From positions 1,334,723 to 1,398,722 of the forward strand of contig NC_011661.1 in the NCBI RefSeq assembly GCF_000021645.1: DNA of 64,000 bases. The letters run 5' to 3'. Shown piece by piece: positions 13,747-22,694 of the stretch. The translations under genes were made by a program, and so were the position numbers. The stretch comes from Dictyoglomus turgidum DSM 6724. Lineage in GTDB: Bacteria > Dictyoglomota > Dictyoglomia > Dictyoglomales > Dictyoglomaceae. Below the pieces are notes generated by a model. That model ran no database searches. It saw only the letters and a list, made by a program, of their open reading frames with translations, and was not told the origin of the DNA. Position 1 is the first letter of the stretch. Each line of letters opens with the position of its first letter.

Positions 13747-14633
13747 TTATTTATCTCCCATCTTTCGTAGGCTTTTATAATCTCCTTCACTATATCGTGG
13801 CGTACCACATCTTTTTCTGTAAGCTCTACAAATCCTATACCCTTTATTCCTCTTAATATCTCCCACGCATGAGTTAATCCAGAAGTTCTTCCCACATCAA
13901 GATCTGTTTGAGTTACGTCTCCAGTCACAACCATCTTACTTCCTTCTCCAAAACGAGTAAGGAACATCTTCATCTGCATAGGAGTGGTATTTTGGGCTTC
14001 GTCCAAAAGAATAAAAGAATATTTAAAAGTCCTTCCCCTCATATAAGCAAGAGGGGCAACTTCTATCATACCCTTTTCTATGTACTTATTAAGTTTCTCT
14101 GAACCTAATAGCTCCTCCAAAAAATCATATAGAGGTCTTATATAAGGATCTACCTTTTGTTGAATATCCCCAGGGAGAAAACCTAATTTTTCTCCTGCCT
14201 CCACCACTGGTCTCGTTAAAATCATCTTTTGCACCAAATTATTTTTCAACATATTCAAACCCACTGCTATAGCAAGAAAACTTTTCCCTGTACCTGCGGG
14301 ACCTTTTGCTAATACTATATAGTTTTTCTCGATTTCTTCCACATAATTTTTCTGCCCTGGGGTCAAAATCCTAACTATTTTTTTATCAAAAACAAGTACC
14401 TTATGGACTAGAAGGGTCCCACTTTTCTTGGAAATAGAAATTTGATCTAATAAAAAAGCTTCCACTCTTTTAACAGACTCTGGCTCTCCATAGATCACTA
14501 ATTTATTATCTTCCACTTTAATTTTTACATTATCTATTTCTTCTATTTTCTCAATGTTATTCAATATTTCTTCTCTATAACTTTCCACATCCTTTGGAAT
14601 TATTATCTCTGTCCTTAATAGTGACCTTTCCAT
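13743..14633 (-). CDS. phoH: PhoH-like ATPase
   Basis: 296 aa. Walker A AKGPAGTGKSFLAIA and Walker B FILLDEAQNTTP mark the PhoH family of superfamily 1 helicase-like ATPases, often paired with ybeY and involved in RNA metabolism. An N-terminal ~100-residue domain with a KH-like look (KIKVEDNKLVIYGEPESVKRVEAFL) precedes the ATPase. Its start is 9 nt downstream of the rpsU stop. Confidence 0.93.
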   Translation of the reverse strand: MERSLLRTEIIIPKDVESYREEILNNIEKIEEIDNVKIKVEDNKLVIYGEPESVKRVEAFLLDQISISKKSGTLLVHKVLVFDKKIVRILTPGQKNYVEEIEKNYIVLAKGPAGTGKSFLAIAVGLNMLKNNLVQKMILTRPVVEAGEKLGFLPGDIQQKVDPYIRPLYDFLEELLGSEKLNKYIEKGMIEVAPLAYMRGRTFKYSFILLDEAQNTTPMQMKMFLTRFGEGSKMVVTGDVTQTDLDVGRTSGLTHAWEILRGIKGIGFVELTEKDVVRHDIVKEIIKAYERWEINK

Positions 14634-14642
14634 AAAACCTAT

Positions 14643-14813
14643 TTACTTCTTTTTCTTAGATTGAGCCTTTTTTCTATTCCTTTTTTCGCTAGGTTTCTCA
14701 TAATATTCATGCCTACGAATATCTGCAAGAACACCATCTTCCTGCAATTTTTTCTTAAATCTCTTCAATGCACTATCAAGACTTTCATCTTTTCCTACTC
14801 TTACTTCAGTCAC
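14643..14813 (-). CDS. rpsU: 30S ribosomal protein S21
   Basis: 56 aa, too short for most ORF lists. It begins GTG (14813) after SD GAAAGGAGG: (M)[20 protein letters not shown], followed by [17 protein letters not shown] and a Lys-rich tail. This is the S21 consensus. It lies between mtaB and phoH; the mtaB-rpsU-(yqeY)-phoH order is conserved in Firmicutes, here without yqeY. Confidence 0.96.
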   Translation of the reverse strand: MTEVRVGKDESLDSALKRFKKKLQEDGVLADIRRHEYYEKPSEKRNRKKAQSKKKK

Positions 14814-14829
14814 AATCTTCCCTCCTTTC

Positions 14830-16083
14830 TTATAATGTAACTTTTACTTTACTCTCCAAAACTTCGCCCCATACTTTTTCTTCTTTATTATCTACCTTCA
14901 ATAGTCTTACCTTTATATATTCACCCTCCTTTAATAATAAATTACTTTCAAACTCTACTTTTATATAGTTATCAGTTGTACCTCTATATAGATTTTCCTT
15001 TCTTTCTTCAACCATAACTTCTAATTCTTTCTCTATGAATTTACTTACATATCTCTCCCATAAGTCATTACTTAATTTTATCAATTTTTCCTTCCTTTTT
15101 GTAATCACTTCATAAGGTAAAGGCTTTAATTTATAAGCCGGAGTAAAAGGTCTTGGTGAATATGGGAAAACATGTATCCTCATAAACCCCATTCTCTCTG
15201 CAAAAAGATAAGTGTTATTAAAATTTTCCTCACTCTCTTCAGGATAACCCACTATTATATCAGTAGTTATGGCCACATCGGGCACCTTTTCTCTTAATTT
15301 ATAGACTATCTGCTCAAAATATTTAGTATCATACCTTCTGTTCATCTTCTTAAGAATCTCATCATCACCACTTTGAAGAGGTATATGCCAATGTTTACAT
15401 AACTTAGGATGATCCGCAAGTTTTATCAACCCCTCTGTTATATCCATGGGTTCTATAGAGCTTAGTCTTATTTTAACTAAACCATCCATCTCAAAAAGTT
15501 TTAAAAGGAGTTTGGACAAGGCATCTTTGTCTCCCAAATCTCTTCCATAAGCTCCTAATCTTATCCCTGTCAAAACTATTTCCTTAAAACCATTTTCAAC
15601 AAGTTTTTGGGCTTCCTCCATTACCTTGTCAAAAGGTTTACTTCTTTCTCTACCTCTTAAGTAGGGGACTATACAATAGGTACAAAAATTATTACATCCA
15701 TCTTGAATCTTCAATATTGCTCTTGCTCGATCTTCGGAGGTTACAAAAGCTGAGTCTTCACTTCCCCCAAAAAACTCCCACTTTTGCTTATTATCTAGAA
15801 CAAAATCTAAAACAAGCTTTTCCGAGGACAAGTTAAGCCTTTCCGCATAACAACCTGCAAGAGCAATTTTAGCATTAGGAAAGCGATTTTTGATAAGATT
15901 AATTAGTCTCCTTGCTTTTCTCTCAGCAACATGCGTTACAGCACAACTGTTTATAAATATTAAATCTGCCTCTTTTCCAAAAGGAACAATCTCAAAACCA
16001 GCATTTCTTGCTAATATTTTTAAGTTTTCAGTTTCATATTGATTTACCTTACACCCAAAGGTATAAAAAGCAACTTTTCTCAA
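14830..16083 (-). CDS. mtaB: tRNA (N6-threonylcarbamoyladenosine(37)-C2)-methylthiotransferase MtaB
   Basis: 417 aa radical-SAM methylthiotransferase. The N-terminal UPF0004 domain starts [16 protein letters not shown] with the conserved Cys; further cluster Cys lie in [16 protein letters not shown] and ALAGCYAE. The radical-SAM CxxxCxxC motif is [22 protein letters not shown]-terminal TRAM domain follows. KVNQYE rather than MN-type sequence distinguishes MtaB from MiaB/RimO. It starts 4 nt after the rsmE stop. Confidence 0.92.
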   Translation of the reverse strand: MRKVAFYTFGCKVNQYETENLKILARNAGFEIVPFGKEADLIFINSCAVTHVAERKARRLINLIKNRFPNAKIALAGCYAERLNLSSEKLVLDFVLDNKQKWEFFGGSEDSAFVTSEDRARAILKIQDGCNNFCTYCIVPYLRGRERSKPFDKVMEEAQKLVENGFKEIVLTGIRLGAYGRDLGDKDALSKLLLKLFEMDGLVKIRLSSIEPMDITEGLIKLADHPKLCKHWHIPLQSGDDEILKKMNRRYDTKYFEQIVYKLREKVPDVAITTDIIVGYPEESEENFNNTYLFAERMGFMRIHVFPYSPRPFTPAYKLKPLPYEVITKRKEKLIKLSNDLWERYVSKFIEKELEVMVEERKENLYRGTTDNYIKVEFESNLLLKEGEYIKVRLLKVDNKEEKVWGEVLESKVKVTL

Positions 16084-16087
16084 GATA

Positions 16088-16828
16088 TTAAAATAAACCT
16101 AAGCCTCCTTTCTCATAGAGAAGGAGAGCAGAAGCCACAATTGCAGCTGTCTCAACCTTTAATATTCTTGGACCCATATTAAAAAAAATACCATTATACT
16201 TCTTCATAAGGTTAATCTCTTCATCAGTAAAACTTCCTTCAGGTCCTATAAAAAGAAAAATTTTATCTCTAATATTATTTCTTATAATATTTTTTAAACT
16301 CAACTCCGCCCCTTCCCAGGCAATCAATATATCAGCATTCTCCTTTTTAGCCAAATTTAAACTTTCCTCTAAGGTTTGAACTTTATATAATAACGGTAAT
16401 TTATTCCTTCCACACTGTTTTACAGCTTCTTTGATAACTTTATTCCATCTTTGATATTTTTTATTCAATTCGTCTCTTGATAAGTTTACAATACTCCTTT
16501 GAGTTTGTAAAGGAATAAATCCTACGACACCAATTTCGGTACATTTTTCTAAAATGATCTCCCAGGACTCCTTTTTAGGCAAACTTTGACATAAATAAAC
16601 TTCAACATTAGCCTCCTTATTCCCAATTTTCTCAATAATCTTACATATTACCCTATCTTCTTCAATTTTCTCAACATAAGCTCTAAAAATCTTTGAATTA
16701 TAATTTACATCAATTTTTTCTCCCTCTCTTATTCTTAAAACATTAACCATATGGAAAATATCCTCTTTATCCTCAATATAAAGTAAATCAGGTTCCTTAA
16801 AAGTGGTGGCAAAAAACATTGGAGACAT
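16088..16828 (-). CDS. rsmE: 16S rRNA (uracil(1498)-N3)-methyltransferase
   Basis: 246 aa SPOUT methyltransferase. The C-terminal SAM-binding knot shows FLFIGPEGSFTDEE and MGPRILKVETAAIVASALLLYE, both diagnostic; the N-terminal PUA-like domain has HMVNVLRIREGEKIDV. It modifies U1498 of 16S rRNA. The hrcA-(dnaKJ-prmA)-rsmE-mtaB order is the usual context, but here hrcA is directly adjacent. Confidence 0.94.
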   Translation of the reverse strand: MSPMFFATTFKEPDLLYIEDKEDIFHMVNVLRIREGEKIDVNYNSKIFRAYVEKIEEDRVICKIIEKIGNKEANVEVYLCQSLPKKESWEIILEKCTEIGVVGFIPLQTQRSIVNLSRDELNKKYQRWNKVIKEAVKQCGRNKLPLLYKVQTLEESLNLAKKENADILIAWEGAELSLKNIIRNNIRDKIFLFIGPEGSFTDEEINLMKKYNGIFFNMGPRILKVETAAIVASALLLYEKGGLGLF

Positions 16829-16833
16829 GATTA

Positions 16834-17874
16834 TTAATACTCACCCAAAATTTGTGTAAGTCTCTCGGATAATGTCTTTCCTATTAATTCTACGAAGGCA
16901 AGGATTCTTTCGTATTTCATCCTTTTGGGACCTATCATACCAATAGATCCCGTAATATTATCCCCTAAGGAATAAACTGTAGTGATAACACTACAATCAC
17001 TAAGTTCTGGAATATTTATCTCCTGACCAATAAGTATAGTAAGTCCTTTATTAAGAAAAGCGGTAAAAAGTAAAGAAGACAAAGTTTTTTCTTCTTCTAA
17101 GACATCAACCAATGTCTTCACTTTATTAATATCCTGAAATTCCAAATGTTTCAGTATTTTAGAAAGACCAGAGACAAATACTCCCTCTTCCTTTCCCGTA
17201 TAAATCAATTCTTTCAATATGTCCTTCAAGGTCTCTATAATCTCAGAAGGAATATTAATCCTCTTTTCTTCTTTACTTAAATTCCAATATACCTTTTGAA
17301 GCTCTTTATTTCCAAACTCTTTATTTAATTTCACTCTTATTCTTTGTAATTCTTCTTCTGTAATAGACCTCGATAACCTTATAATTTTCTCCTTTACTAT
17401 CCCTGTCGCGGTAGTGACAATAATAACTACAGTTTCCTCCCTCAAATCCACAAACTCTATTTTCTTAAGAGTGGTATTTCTCAATTGGGGGTATAAAACA
17501 ACCCCAATAAAAGTGGTTCTTTCGGACATCAACTCTGCTACCTTCTTCAAAAGGCTCTCCCAATCAAGAACAGAAAAAATAATACTATTTGCAACCTTTA
17601 TATCTTCCTCGTAAAGCTCATATCCATCCAACAAAAAATCTACATAGAATCTATATCCTCTATCAGAGGGGATTCTTCCCGCCGATGTATGGGGTTGTAT
17701 GAGATAACCCTCTTCCTCAAGATCTGCCATTTCATTACGTATAGTAGCAGGACTCCATCCTAAAAGGTACTTTTTAGCAAGTACCCTTGAGCTTACTGGA
17801 TGGGCAGATTCAATGTAATCTTTTACAGTTATTTTTAATATTGTTTTTTTTCTTTCATCTAACAAATTTAGCAC
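16834..17874 (-). CDS. hrcA: heat-inducible transcription repressor HrcA
   Basis: 346 aa. N-terminal winged helix (LDERKKTILKITVKDYIESAHPVSSRVLAKKY... WSPATIRNEMADLEEEGYL) followed by the HrcA dimerisation/GAF-like region. It represses heat-shock genes through CIRCE, and an imperfect CIRCE lies across its own start. The GTG at 17874 is inside the CIRCE half-site; a TTG at 17865 is better spaced from the SD-like GGGAG. In most relatives grpE-dnaK-dnaJ follow hrcA; here the next genes are rsmE and mtaB. Confidence 0.95.
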   Translation of the reverse strand: MLNLLDERKKTILKITVKDYIESAHPVSSRVLAKKYLLGWSPATIRNEMADLEEEGYLIQPHTSAGRIPSDRGYRFYVDFLLDGYELYEEDIKVANSIIFSVLDWESLLKKVAELMSERTTFIGVVLYPQLRNTTLKKIEFVDLREETVVIIVTTATGIVKEKIIRLSRSITEEELQRIRVKLNKEFGNKELQKVYWNLSKEEKRINIPSEIIETLKDILKELIYTGKEEGVFVSGLSKILKHLEFQDINKVKTLVDVLEEEKTLSSLLFTAFLNKGLTILIGQEINIPELSDCSVITTVYSLGDNITGSIGMIGPKRMKYERILAFVELIGKTLSERLTQILGEY

Positions 17875-17894
17875 TCTCCCTACTAAATTGCTAA
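17868..17894 (-). promoter_or_regulatory. CIRCE operator (HrcA binding site)
   Basis: TTAGCACTC - 9 nt - AATTGCTAA. The first arm is a perfect CIRCE arm and the second matches 7 of 9. It lies just downstream of the predicted transcription start and overlaps the GTG start codon of hrcA, so HrcA binding would block its own promoter clearance (autoregulation). Confidence 0.82.
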
Positions 17895-17907
17895 AATTTT
17901 CAATTAA

Positions 17908-17937
17908 ATATTAACACTTAGCTTTAATAAGTGTCAA
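17908..17937 (-). promoter_or_regulatory. hrcA promoter with dyad in the spacer
   Basis: On the minus strand TTGACA (17937-17932), 18-nt spacer, TAATAT (17913-17908), a near-consensus housekeeping promoter. A perfect 7-bp dyad ACACTTA-N7-TAAGTGT (17914-17920 and 17928-17934) fills the spacer and touches the -35, and could be a second operator. This is the only good promoter seen before the 18-kb run ending at glyS. Confidence 0.7.
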
Positions 17938-17973
17938 TAGTAATTAATAATAGTTATAAATTAAATTACAGAC

Positions 17974-18816
17974 TTATGATTTTTTATTATTTGCACCACC
18001 TTTATAAGGCTGATAAGGCACAGGTATGTACTGTACAGAAGGTCTTGAACCAGGAGATTGAGGATATAAATTCATGAGAGCATAAATTTCTTTTGGTAAT
18101 CCAACTTTTACAGGAAGACCTAATTTCTGTGCCTCTTCGACCGTTATAGGATAATCATGAGTCCAGGTACCTGTGGAAAGAATTTCTGCAATCTCCTTTG
18201 CTTTCTCTTCAGGCATTTTATCTTTTAAAAGCTCAAAAACTGATTCTTTTACCTGTCTAATTGCTTTTTCTGCCACATCTCCCAGAATAAGGGTTTTATC
18301 TTCGACTTTATCTGCCCCCTTTCTATTAATAGCATTTAAGATAGAAGCAGCAGGATATTCTCCAAGTTGAGGATCTACAGGACCAAGTACTGCATTCTCA
18401 TCCATTATAATTTCGTCTGCAGCAAGAGCTATAAAAGTTCCTCCTGACATAGCATAATGAGGTACAAAGACTGTAACCTTTCCTTTGTGATTTTTTAATG
18501 CATGAGCTATCTGCTCAGCTGCTAATACTAAACCACCAGGAGTATGGAGAATTAAATCAATAGGCATATCCTCAGGAGTAAGTCTTATAGCTCTCAAAAT
18601 CTCTTCTGAATCTTCAATGTTAATATACCTTGCTATTGGGATACCAAAAAGATTCATAGTTTCTTGCCTATGAATAAGAGTAATAACCCTAGAACCTCTC
18701 TTTCTCTCCAGGGTCTGAATTAATCTAAATCTCTCTGCTTCTATAACTCTCTGCCTTACTATGGGAGAAATACTACTCAAAATAAATATGATCCAAAAAA
18801 TATCCCAAAAGTTCAT
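17974..18816 (-). CDS. SDH-family (serine dehydrogenase proteinase) membrane-anchored Clp-fold protease
   Basis: 280 aa. An N-terminal hydrophobic segment (residues ~3-20) is followed by a Clp/crotonase-like serine protease domain: DLILHTPGGLVLAAEQIAHAL, then PHYAMSGGTFIALAADEI with the likely nucleophile Ser124, and NAVLGPVDPQLG. This fits the SDH_sah family. The Pro/Tyr/Gly-rich C-terminus looks disordered. It follows the rhomboid protease by 15 nt, suggesting a membrane-proteolysis pair at the end of the long operon. No clear terminator follows. Function in membrane protein quality control is inference. Confidence 0.8.
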   Translation of the reverse strand: MNFWDIFWIIFILSSISPIVRQRVIEAERFRLIQTLERKRGSRVITLIHRQETMNLFGIPIARYINIEDSEEILRAIRLTPEDMPIDLILHTPGGLVLAAEQIAHALKNHKGKVTVFVPHYAMSGGTFIALAADEIIMDENAVLGPVDPQLGEYPAASILNAINRKGADKVEDKTLILGDVAEKAIRQVKESVFELLKDKMPEEKAKEIAEILSTGTWTHDYPITVEEAQKLGLPVKVGLPKEIYALMNLYPQSPGSRPSVQYIPVPYQPYKGGANNKKS

Positions 18817-18831
18817 AAAAAGTCACCTCCC

Positions 18832-19506
18832 TTAGTAGTAATAAACCCAATATCTTCTTCTCCTAAAATGCTTTGCTAAGATGAAACCAAAAACAAACCC
18901 CCCAATATGTGCCCACCAAGCTATTCCACCACTAATATTAATTAAAAGAGAGAATATCCCTGATGAAATTTGCATTATAAACCAAAGACCTATATATAAA
19001 AAAGCAGGGATATAAATAAAATCTATAAAAAATACAAAAAAAGTCATAGTTAGAACCTTCGCTAAGGGAAAGTATCTCATATATGCTCCTAAAACACCTG
19101 CAATCGCTCCGCTCGCTCCTATAGCAGGCATATAAGGGTTAGTATTAAAGAAGATTTGAGTCAACCCAGCAAGAATTCCAGAAAGAAGATAAAAAACAAG
19201 ATATCTAAAATGCCCCATAGCATCCTCTACATTGTCACCAAATATATACAAATAAAGCATGTTACCAATGATGTGAGACCATCCACCGTGTAAAAACATA
19301 GAAGTAAAAAGGGTTAAAATCCCATGAGGAAGTAAATTTAAACTGAAAAACCTATATGGGACTACCCCATATTTAAATATTATACTTTCTAAGACCCTTT
19401 GAGGTAATAACATCTCCCATAAAAAAACAAAAATATTCAAGAAGATAAGAGTCATATTAACTATAGGACACCTTCGAGACGGTATATCATCTCGCAGAGG
19501 AATCAT
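18832..19506 (-). CDS. rhomboid family intramembrane serine protease
   Basis: 224 aa with six or more predicted membrane helices. The catalytic Ser132 is in the GASGAIAGVLGAY motif and the catalytic His200 in WWAHIGGFVFGF; HGGWSHIIGNMLYLYIFGDNVED is the conserved L1-loop/TM2 segment. The N-terminus IPLRDDIPSRRCPIVN is shared with bacterial rhomboids. The family cleaves within transmembrane helices; substrates are unknown. It lies between ridA and the SDH-type protease. Confidence 0.9.
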   Translation of the reverse strand: MIPLRDDIPSRRCPIVNMTLIFLNIFVFLWEMLLPQRVLESIIFKYGVVPYRFFSLNLLPHGILTLFTSMFLHGGWSHIIGNMLYLYIFGDNVEDAMGHFRYLVFYLLSGILAGLTQIFFNTNPYMPAIGASGAIAGVLGAYMRYFPLAKVLTMTFFVFFIDFIYIPAFLYIGLWFIMQISSGIFSLLINISGGIAWWAHIGGFVFGFILAKHFRRRRYWVYYY

Positions 19507-19532
19507 ACATCTTTCTCCTCTTAAATAAAAAT

Positions 19533-19910
19533 TTAAAAGACCGCTATTGCTTCAATTTCAATTTTTACATTTTTGGGAAGAGCAGAAACCTGTATAGTTG
19601 ATCTTGCAGGAGGATTGTTAGGAAAATATTCTTTATATACCTCATTCATCTCAGAAAACTCTTCCAAATCTACCATAAATACTGTAGTCTTTACTACATT
19701 ATTTAAACTTCCACCTATGGATTCTAATATAGCTTTTACATTCTCTAAAACTCTTTTGGTTTGTTCCTTTATTCCTCCCTCTACCACATTTCCCGTATCT
19801 GGATCAATTGGAATTTGTCCCGAGATAAATACCATATTCCCTACCTTTATTCCTTGAGAGTAAGGACCAATAGCAGAAGGAGCTTTTGAGGTCGAAATTA
19901 TCTCTTTCAT
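19533..19910 (-). CDS. ridA: RidA family enamine/imine deaminase
   Basis: 125 aa. Family signatures are [28 protein letters not shown] and [23 protein letters not shown], with the conserved Arg of the active site. RidA hydrolyses reactive 2-aminoacrylate formed by PLP enzymes. It overlaps the rdgB stop by 4 nt. Confidence 0.95.
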   Translation of the reverse strand: MKEIISTSKAPSAIGPYSQGIKVGNMVFISGQIPIDPDTGNVVEGGIKEQTKRVLENVKAILESIGGSLNNVVKTTVFMVDLEEFSEMNEVYKEYFPNNPPARSTIQVSALPKNVKIEIEAIAVF

Positions 19911-20521
19911 AGCTTACCCCCTTTATAAAAACATTCTAAAAATAATTTTAACTTATTAAAAGCCATAAATCTATGGCTATATTTGTTTTTCTCAAACTCG
20001 TTTATTTCCCCAAAGGTCTTACCCAATGGGGGAAAATAAAAAATAGGATCATAACCAAAACCCCTTTCTCCTCTCGGCTCATAAGCAATATACCCCTCAA
20101 CTTTCCCACCTGTAATAATTTTTATGTCTTCTTTTTCATCATAAAACACTGCCTTACATACAAATCTTGCTTTTCTATCTTCCCATGGAATATCTTTCAT
20201 CTTCTCCAAAACCAATCTTATCTTTTCCTTATATCCCACACTTCCTCCAAACCTTGCAGAATGAATGCCTAATTCTCCTTTTAAAGCATCAATTTCAAGA
20301 CCCGAATCTTCTGCAATAACAGGATAACCTGTAAGTTCAGCAATATACCTTGCTTTGATAAAAGCATTTTCTTCATAACTTTCACCTAACTCTTCAGGAA
20401 GTTCTATGTCAAGATTTAAATCTTTCAAAGTTTTTATCCAACTTCTATACTCTGAGAGAATATCCAATATTTCTCTTATTTTACCTTCGTTTTTTGTCGC
20501 CAATATAATAAACTTATCCAT
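19907..20521 (-). CDS. rdgB: XTP/dITP diphosphatase (RdgB/HAM1)
   Basis: 204 aa. It removes non-canonical purine nucleotides. Motifs: [14 protein letters not shown] at the N-terminus, [19 protein letters not shown], and [19 protein letters not shown] followed by SHRFMAF. It starts directly after the rph stop, and the rph-rdgB pair is widely conserved. Confidence 0.96.
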   Translation of the reverse strand: MDKFIILATKNEGKIREILDILSEYRSWIKTLKDLNLDIELPEELGESYEENAFIKARYIAELTGYPVIAEDSGLEIDALKGELGIHSARFGGSVGYKEKIRLVLEKMKDIPWEDRKARFVCKAVFYDEKEDIKIITGGKVEGYIAYEPRGERGFGYDPIFYFPPLGKTFGEINEFEKNKYSHRFMAFNKLKLFLECFYKGGKL

Positions 20522-21244
20522 CTAAAGTAACCCAAGAGTTTTCTTTTGAATTTCAATTAATCTCATAATACCCTGCTTAGCAAGGTTAAGCATATGTTGC
20601 AACTGTTCATGGGTAAAAGGAGTTTTCTCAGCAGTTCCTTGAATTTCCACAAATTTACCACTTTCTGTCATAACCACATTCATATCCACTTCGGCCCTCA
20701 TGTCCTCATTAGCAGAGAGATCAAGAAGAATTTCTCCATCTACGATTCCCACACTTACAGCAGCAACAAATTCTCTTATAGGTATCTCTTTTATGATTCC
20801 CTCCCTCTTCAACTTTTCTAAAGCATCATAAAGAGCCACAAAAGCCCCAGTTATAGCAGCGGTCCTTGTACCACCATCTGCCTGAATAACATCTGCATCA
20901 ATCCAGATAGTTCTTTCCCCAAGCTTGCTAAAATCAACTACTGCCCTTAGAGATCTCCCTATAAGCCTTTGAATTTCTTGAGATCTCCCATTTATCGCAC
21001 CTTTTACTACGTCTCTCACCTTTCTTTCTGGAGTAGAACCTGGAAGCATCCCATATTCAGCAGTCAACCATCCCTGATTTGTACCCTTAAGAAAAGGGGG
21101 AACTTTTTCTTCCATGGAAACAGTGCATATAACTTTTGTTTCTCCCATCTCAATTAAAACCGACCCCAAGGGATACTTTAAATATTTTCTTGTTATTTTC
21201 ACAGGTCTTAAATCCGTATTTGATCTTTTATCAATCCTTACCAT
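20522..21244 (-). CDS. rph: ribonuclease PH
   Basis: 240 aa phosphorolytic 3'-5' exoribonuclease that trims tRNA 3' ends. Signatures are [65 protein letters not shown] and the active-site region [16 protein letters not shown]. It follows the P-loop protein... strictly, that gene is upstream and ends 2 nt from this start. Confidence 0.96.
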   Translation of the reverse strand: MVRIDKRSNTDLRPVKITRKYLKYPLGSVLIEMGETKVICTVSMEEKVPPFLKGTNQGWLTAEYGMLPGSTPERKVRDVVKGAINGRSQEIQRLIGRSLRAVVDFSKLGERTIWIDADVIQADGGTRTAAITGAFVALYDALEKLKREGIIKEIPIREFVAAVSVGIVDGEILLDLSANEDMRAEVDMNVVMTESGKFVEIQGTAEKTPFTHEQLQHMLNLAKQGIMRLIEIQKKTLGLL

Positions 21245-21246
21245 AT

Positions 21247-22170
21247 CTATCTTCCTCTTTCTTTAAGTTTATTAACTATTTTATCATATTCCAACTTATC
21301 GACAAATCCAACAAGCAAATAATCCTCTTCTTCTTTGTCAAAAATGAAATCGGGATATAAATAGAACTCTTTTATATCTCTCGTATTTTTCACATGAAGT
21401 CTTGGTCCTGTACAGGGTATAATACGCTCACCTATCTTTATGTGTTGTCTATCTAAATAAGATACTTCTACACCCTTTTCAATATAATTTTTAACCTCTC
21501 TTTCTAAATCTGAAATATCTACTTGAAGTTTCTCTTTCAATCTTATAACAAATCCATGTTTCACATCACTGTGTCCTTCAATATATCGTAAATAACCATG
21601 ATCCTCCAAAATCATTCCTGTCAGATCCTCAGCTGTATGAGCCTGCAATCTATAACTTAGAGAGGGAAAAACAATGGCTACAATTTCTTCTGGCAAAGGC
21701 CCAAAAATATTAGGTCTTGCTACAATAACTTCTTCACCTACCCCTATGAGTAGGTCTGCATTCCTCTTAATATAAGAGTAGATCAGCTCAAAATGTTCAC
21801 AAACAATTTTTCTATCTTCTTCTAAAGCTTTTAAAATAGCTTCTGCTATAAGATATATAGGATAAAAAGCTAGCTCAAATCTTACATCAAGATGGTATAT
21901 ATATTCGTAAAATCTTCCTCTCTCATAATCTTCAATAAGAGGTAAGGGCCTTCTATATACTCCTTCATCATCGTTAGTTAGATTAAGTCCTGGAAACATC
22001 CCTCTTATTAATAAGGATTTCCCTGAACCAGAATCCCCTATTAGTCCTATGAGTTTATCTTCGTGAGATAGGAAATTTTGAGCAATAATAGATCCAAGAA
22101 GCTGAAGTCTTGCTTCCCCTCGTGGAGCATAATAAATGGCCTCCCTTAATAGAACTTTTGGATGTATCAT
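21247..22170 (-). CDS. P-loop protein of unknown function linked to the fumarase-type hydratase
   Basis: 307 aa, soluble. Walker [17 protein letters not shown] is at residues 43-58; the region before it ([21 protein letters not shown]) and the [25 protein letters not shown] segment are distinctive. I have a weak memory that such proteins are named for an AlaRS/ThrRS second-additional-domain-like region; I cannot confirm this. The C-terminal part is a charged alpha/beta region. Its ATG overlaps the end of the hydratase beta subunit gene, so it is translated together with the methylaspartate-pathway genes and may be a nucleotide-driven assembly or regulatory partner (inference). Confidence 0.65.
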   Translation of the reverse strand: MIHPKVLLREAIYYAPRGEARLQLLGSIIAQNFLSHEDKLIGLIGDSGSGKSLLIRGMFPGLNLTNDDEGVYRRPLPLIEDYERGRFYEYIYHLDVRFELAFYPIYLIAEAILKALEEDRKIVCEHFELIYSYIKRNADLLIGVGEEVIVARPNIFGPLPEEIVAIVFPSLSYRLQAHTAEDLTGMILEDHGYLRYIEGHSDVKHGFVIRLKEKLQVDISDLEREVKNYIEKGVEVSYLDRQHIKIGERIIPCTGPRLHVKNTRDIKEFYLYPDFIFDKEEEDYLLVGFVDKLEYDKIVNKLKERGR

Positions 22171-22694
22171 TATATCTTCCAGAAGGAGTTTCCTTTAGAG
22201 TCAATAGCCATCATGGCAGGAAAATCAAAAACCTCTAAATAATAAATGGCTTCAGGACCAAGTTCAGGAAAAGCCAAAATTTCCATATTCTTAATTCTAT
22301 CTCCAAGATACGCTCCCGCTCCTCCTACTGTTACGAGATAAAAACCTTTATATTTTTTTATTGCTTCAATTACTTCTTTACCTCGCATTCCCTTTCCAAT
22401 AAATCCCTTTACTCCATTCCTCATGAGCTCTGCCACAAAAGGATCCATCCTTTTGCTTGTAGTAGGTCCTGCAGAACCTACCACTCTACCGGGTGGTGCA
22501 GGAGAAGGTCCCATATGATAGATAATAATATCCTTTAAATTAAAAGGTAGTTCAACTCCTTTATCTATCATATCTACTAATTTTTTACAAGCTTGGTCTC
22601 TTGCAGAATACAACACCCCATTTAAAAGTATCCATTCCCCTACCTCAAACCTCTCCAATTTTTCAATATCATCAGGAATATAGATCCTTTTCAT
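22170..22694 (-). CDS. class I fumarase-type hydratase, beta subunit (probable mesaconase)
   Basis: 174 aa C-terminal-domain subunit of the Fe-S fumarase/L-tartrate dehydratase family. Typical segments are GEWILLNGVLYSARDQACKKLVD, YHMGPSPAPPGRVVGSAGPTTSKRMD and GFIGKGMRG. It overlaps the alpha subunit by 4 nt. Annotation pipelines would call it fumarate hydratase beta, but its place directly downstream of glutamate mutase and methylaspartate ammonia-lyase argues that the substrate is mesaconate (giving citramalate). Substrate assignment is inference; the family assignment is firm. Confidence 0.85.
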   Translation of the reverse strand: MKRIYIPDDIEKLERFEVGEWILLNGVLYSARDQACKKLVDMIDKGVELPFNLKDIIIYHMGPSPAPPGRVVGSAGPTTSKRMDPFVAELMRNGVKGFIGKGMRGKEVIEAIKKYKGFYLVTVGGAGAYLGDRIKNMEILAFPELGPEAIYYLEVFDFPAMMAIDSKGNSFWKI

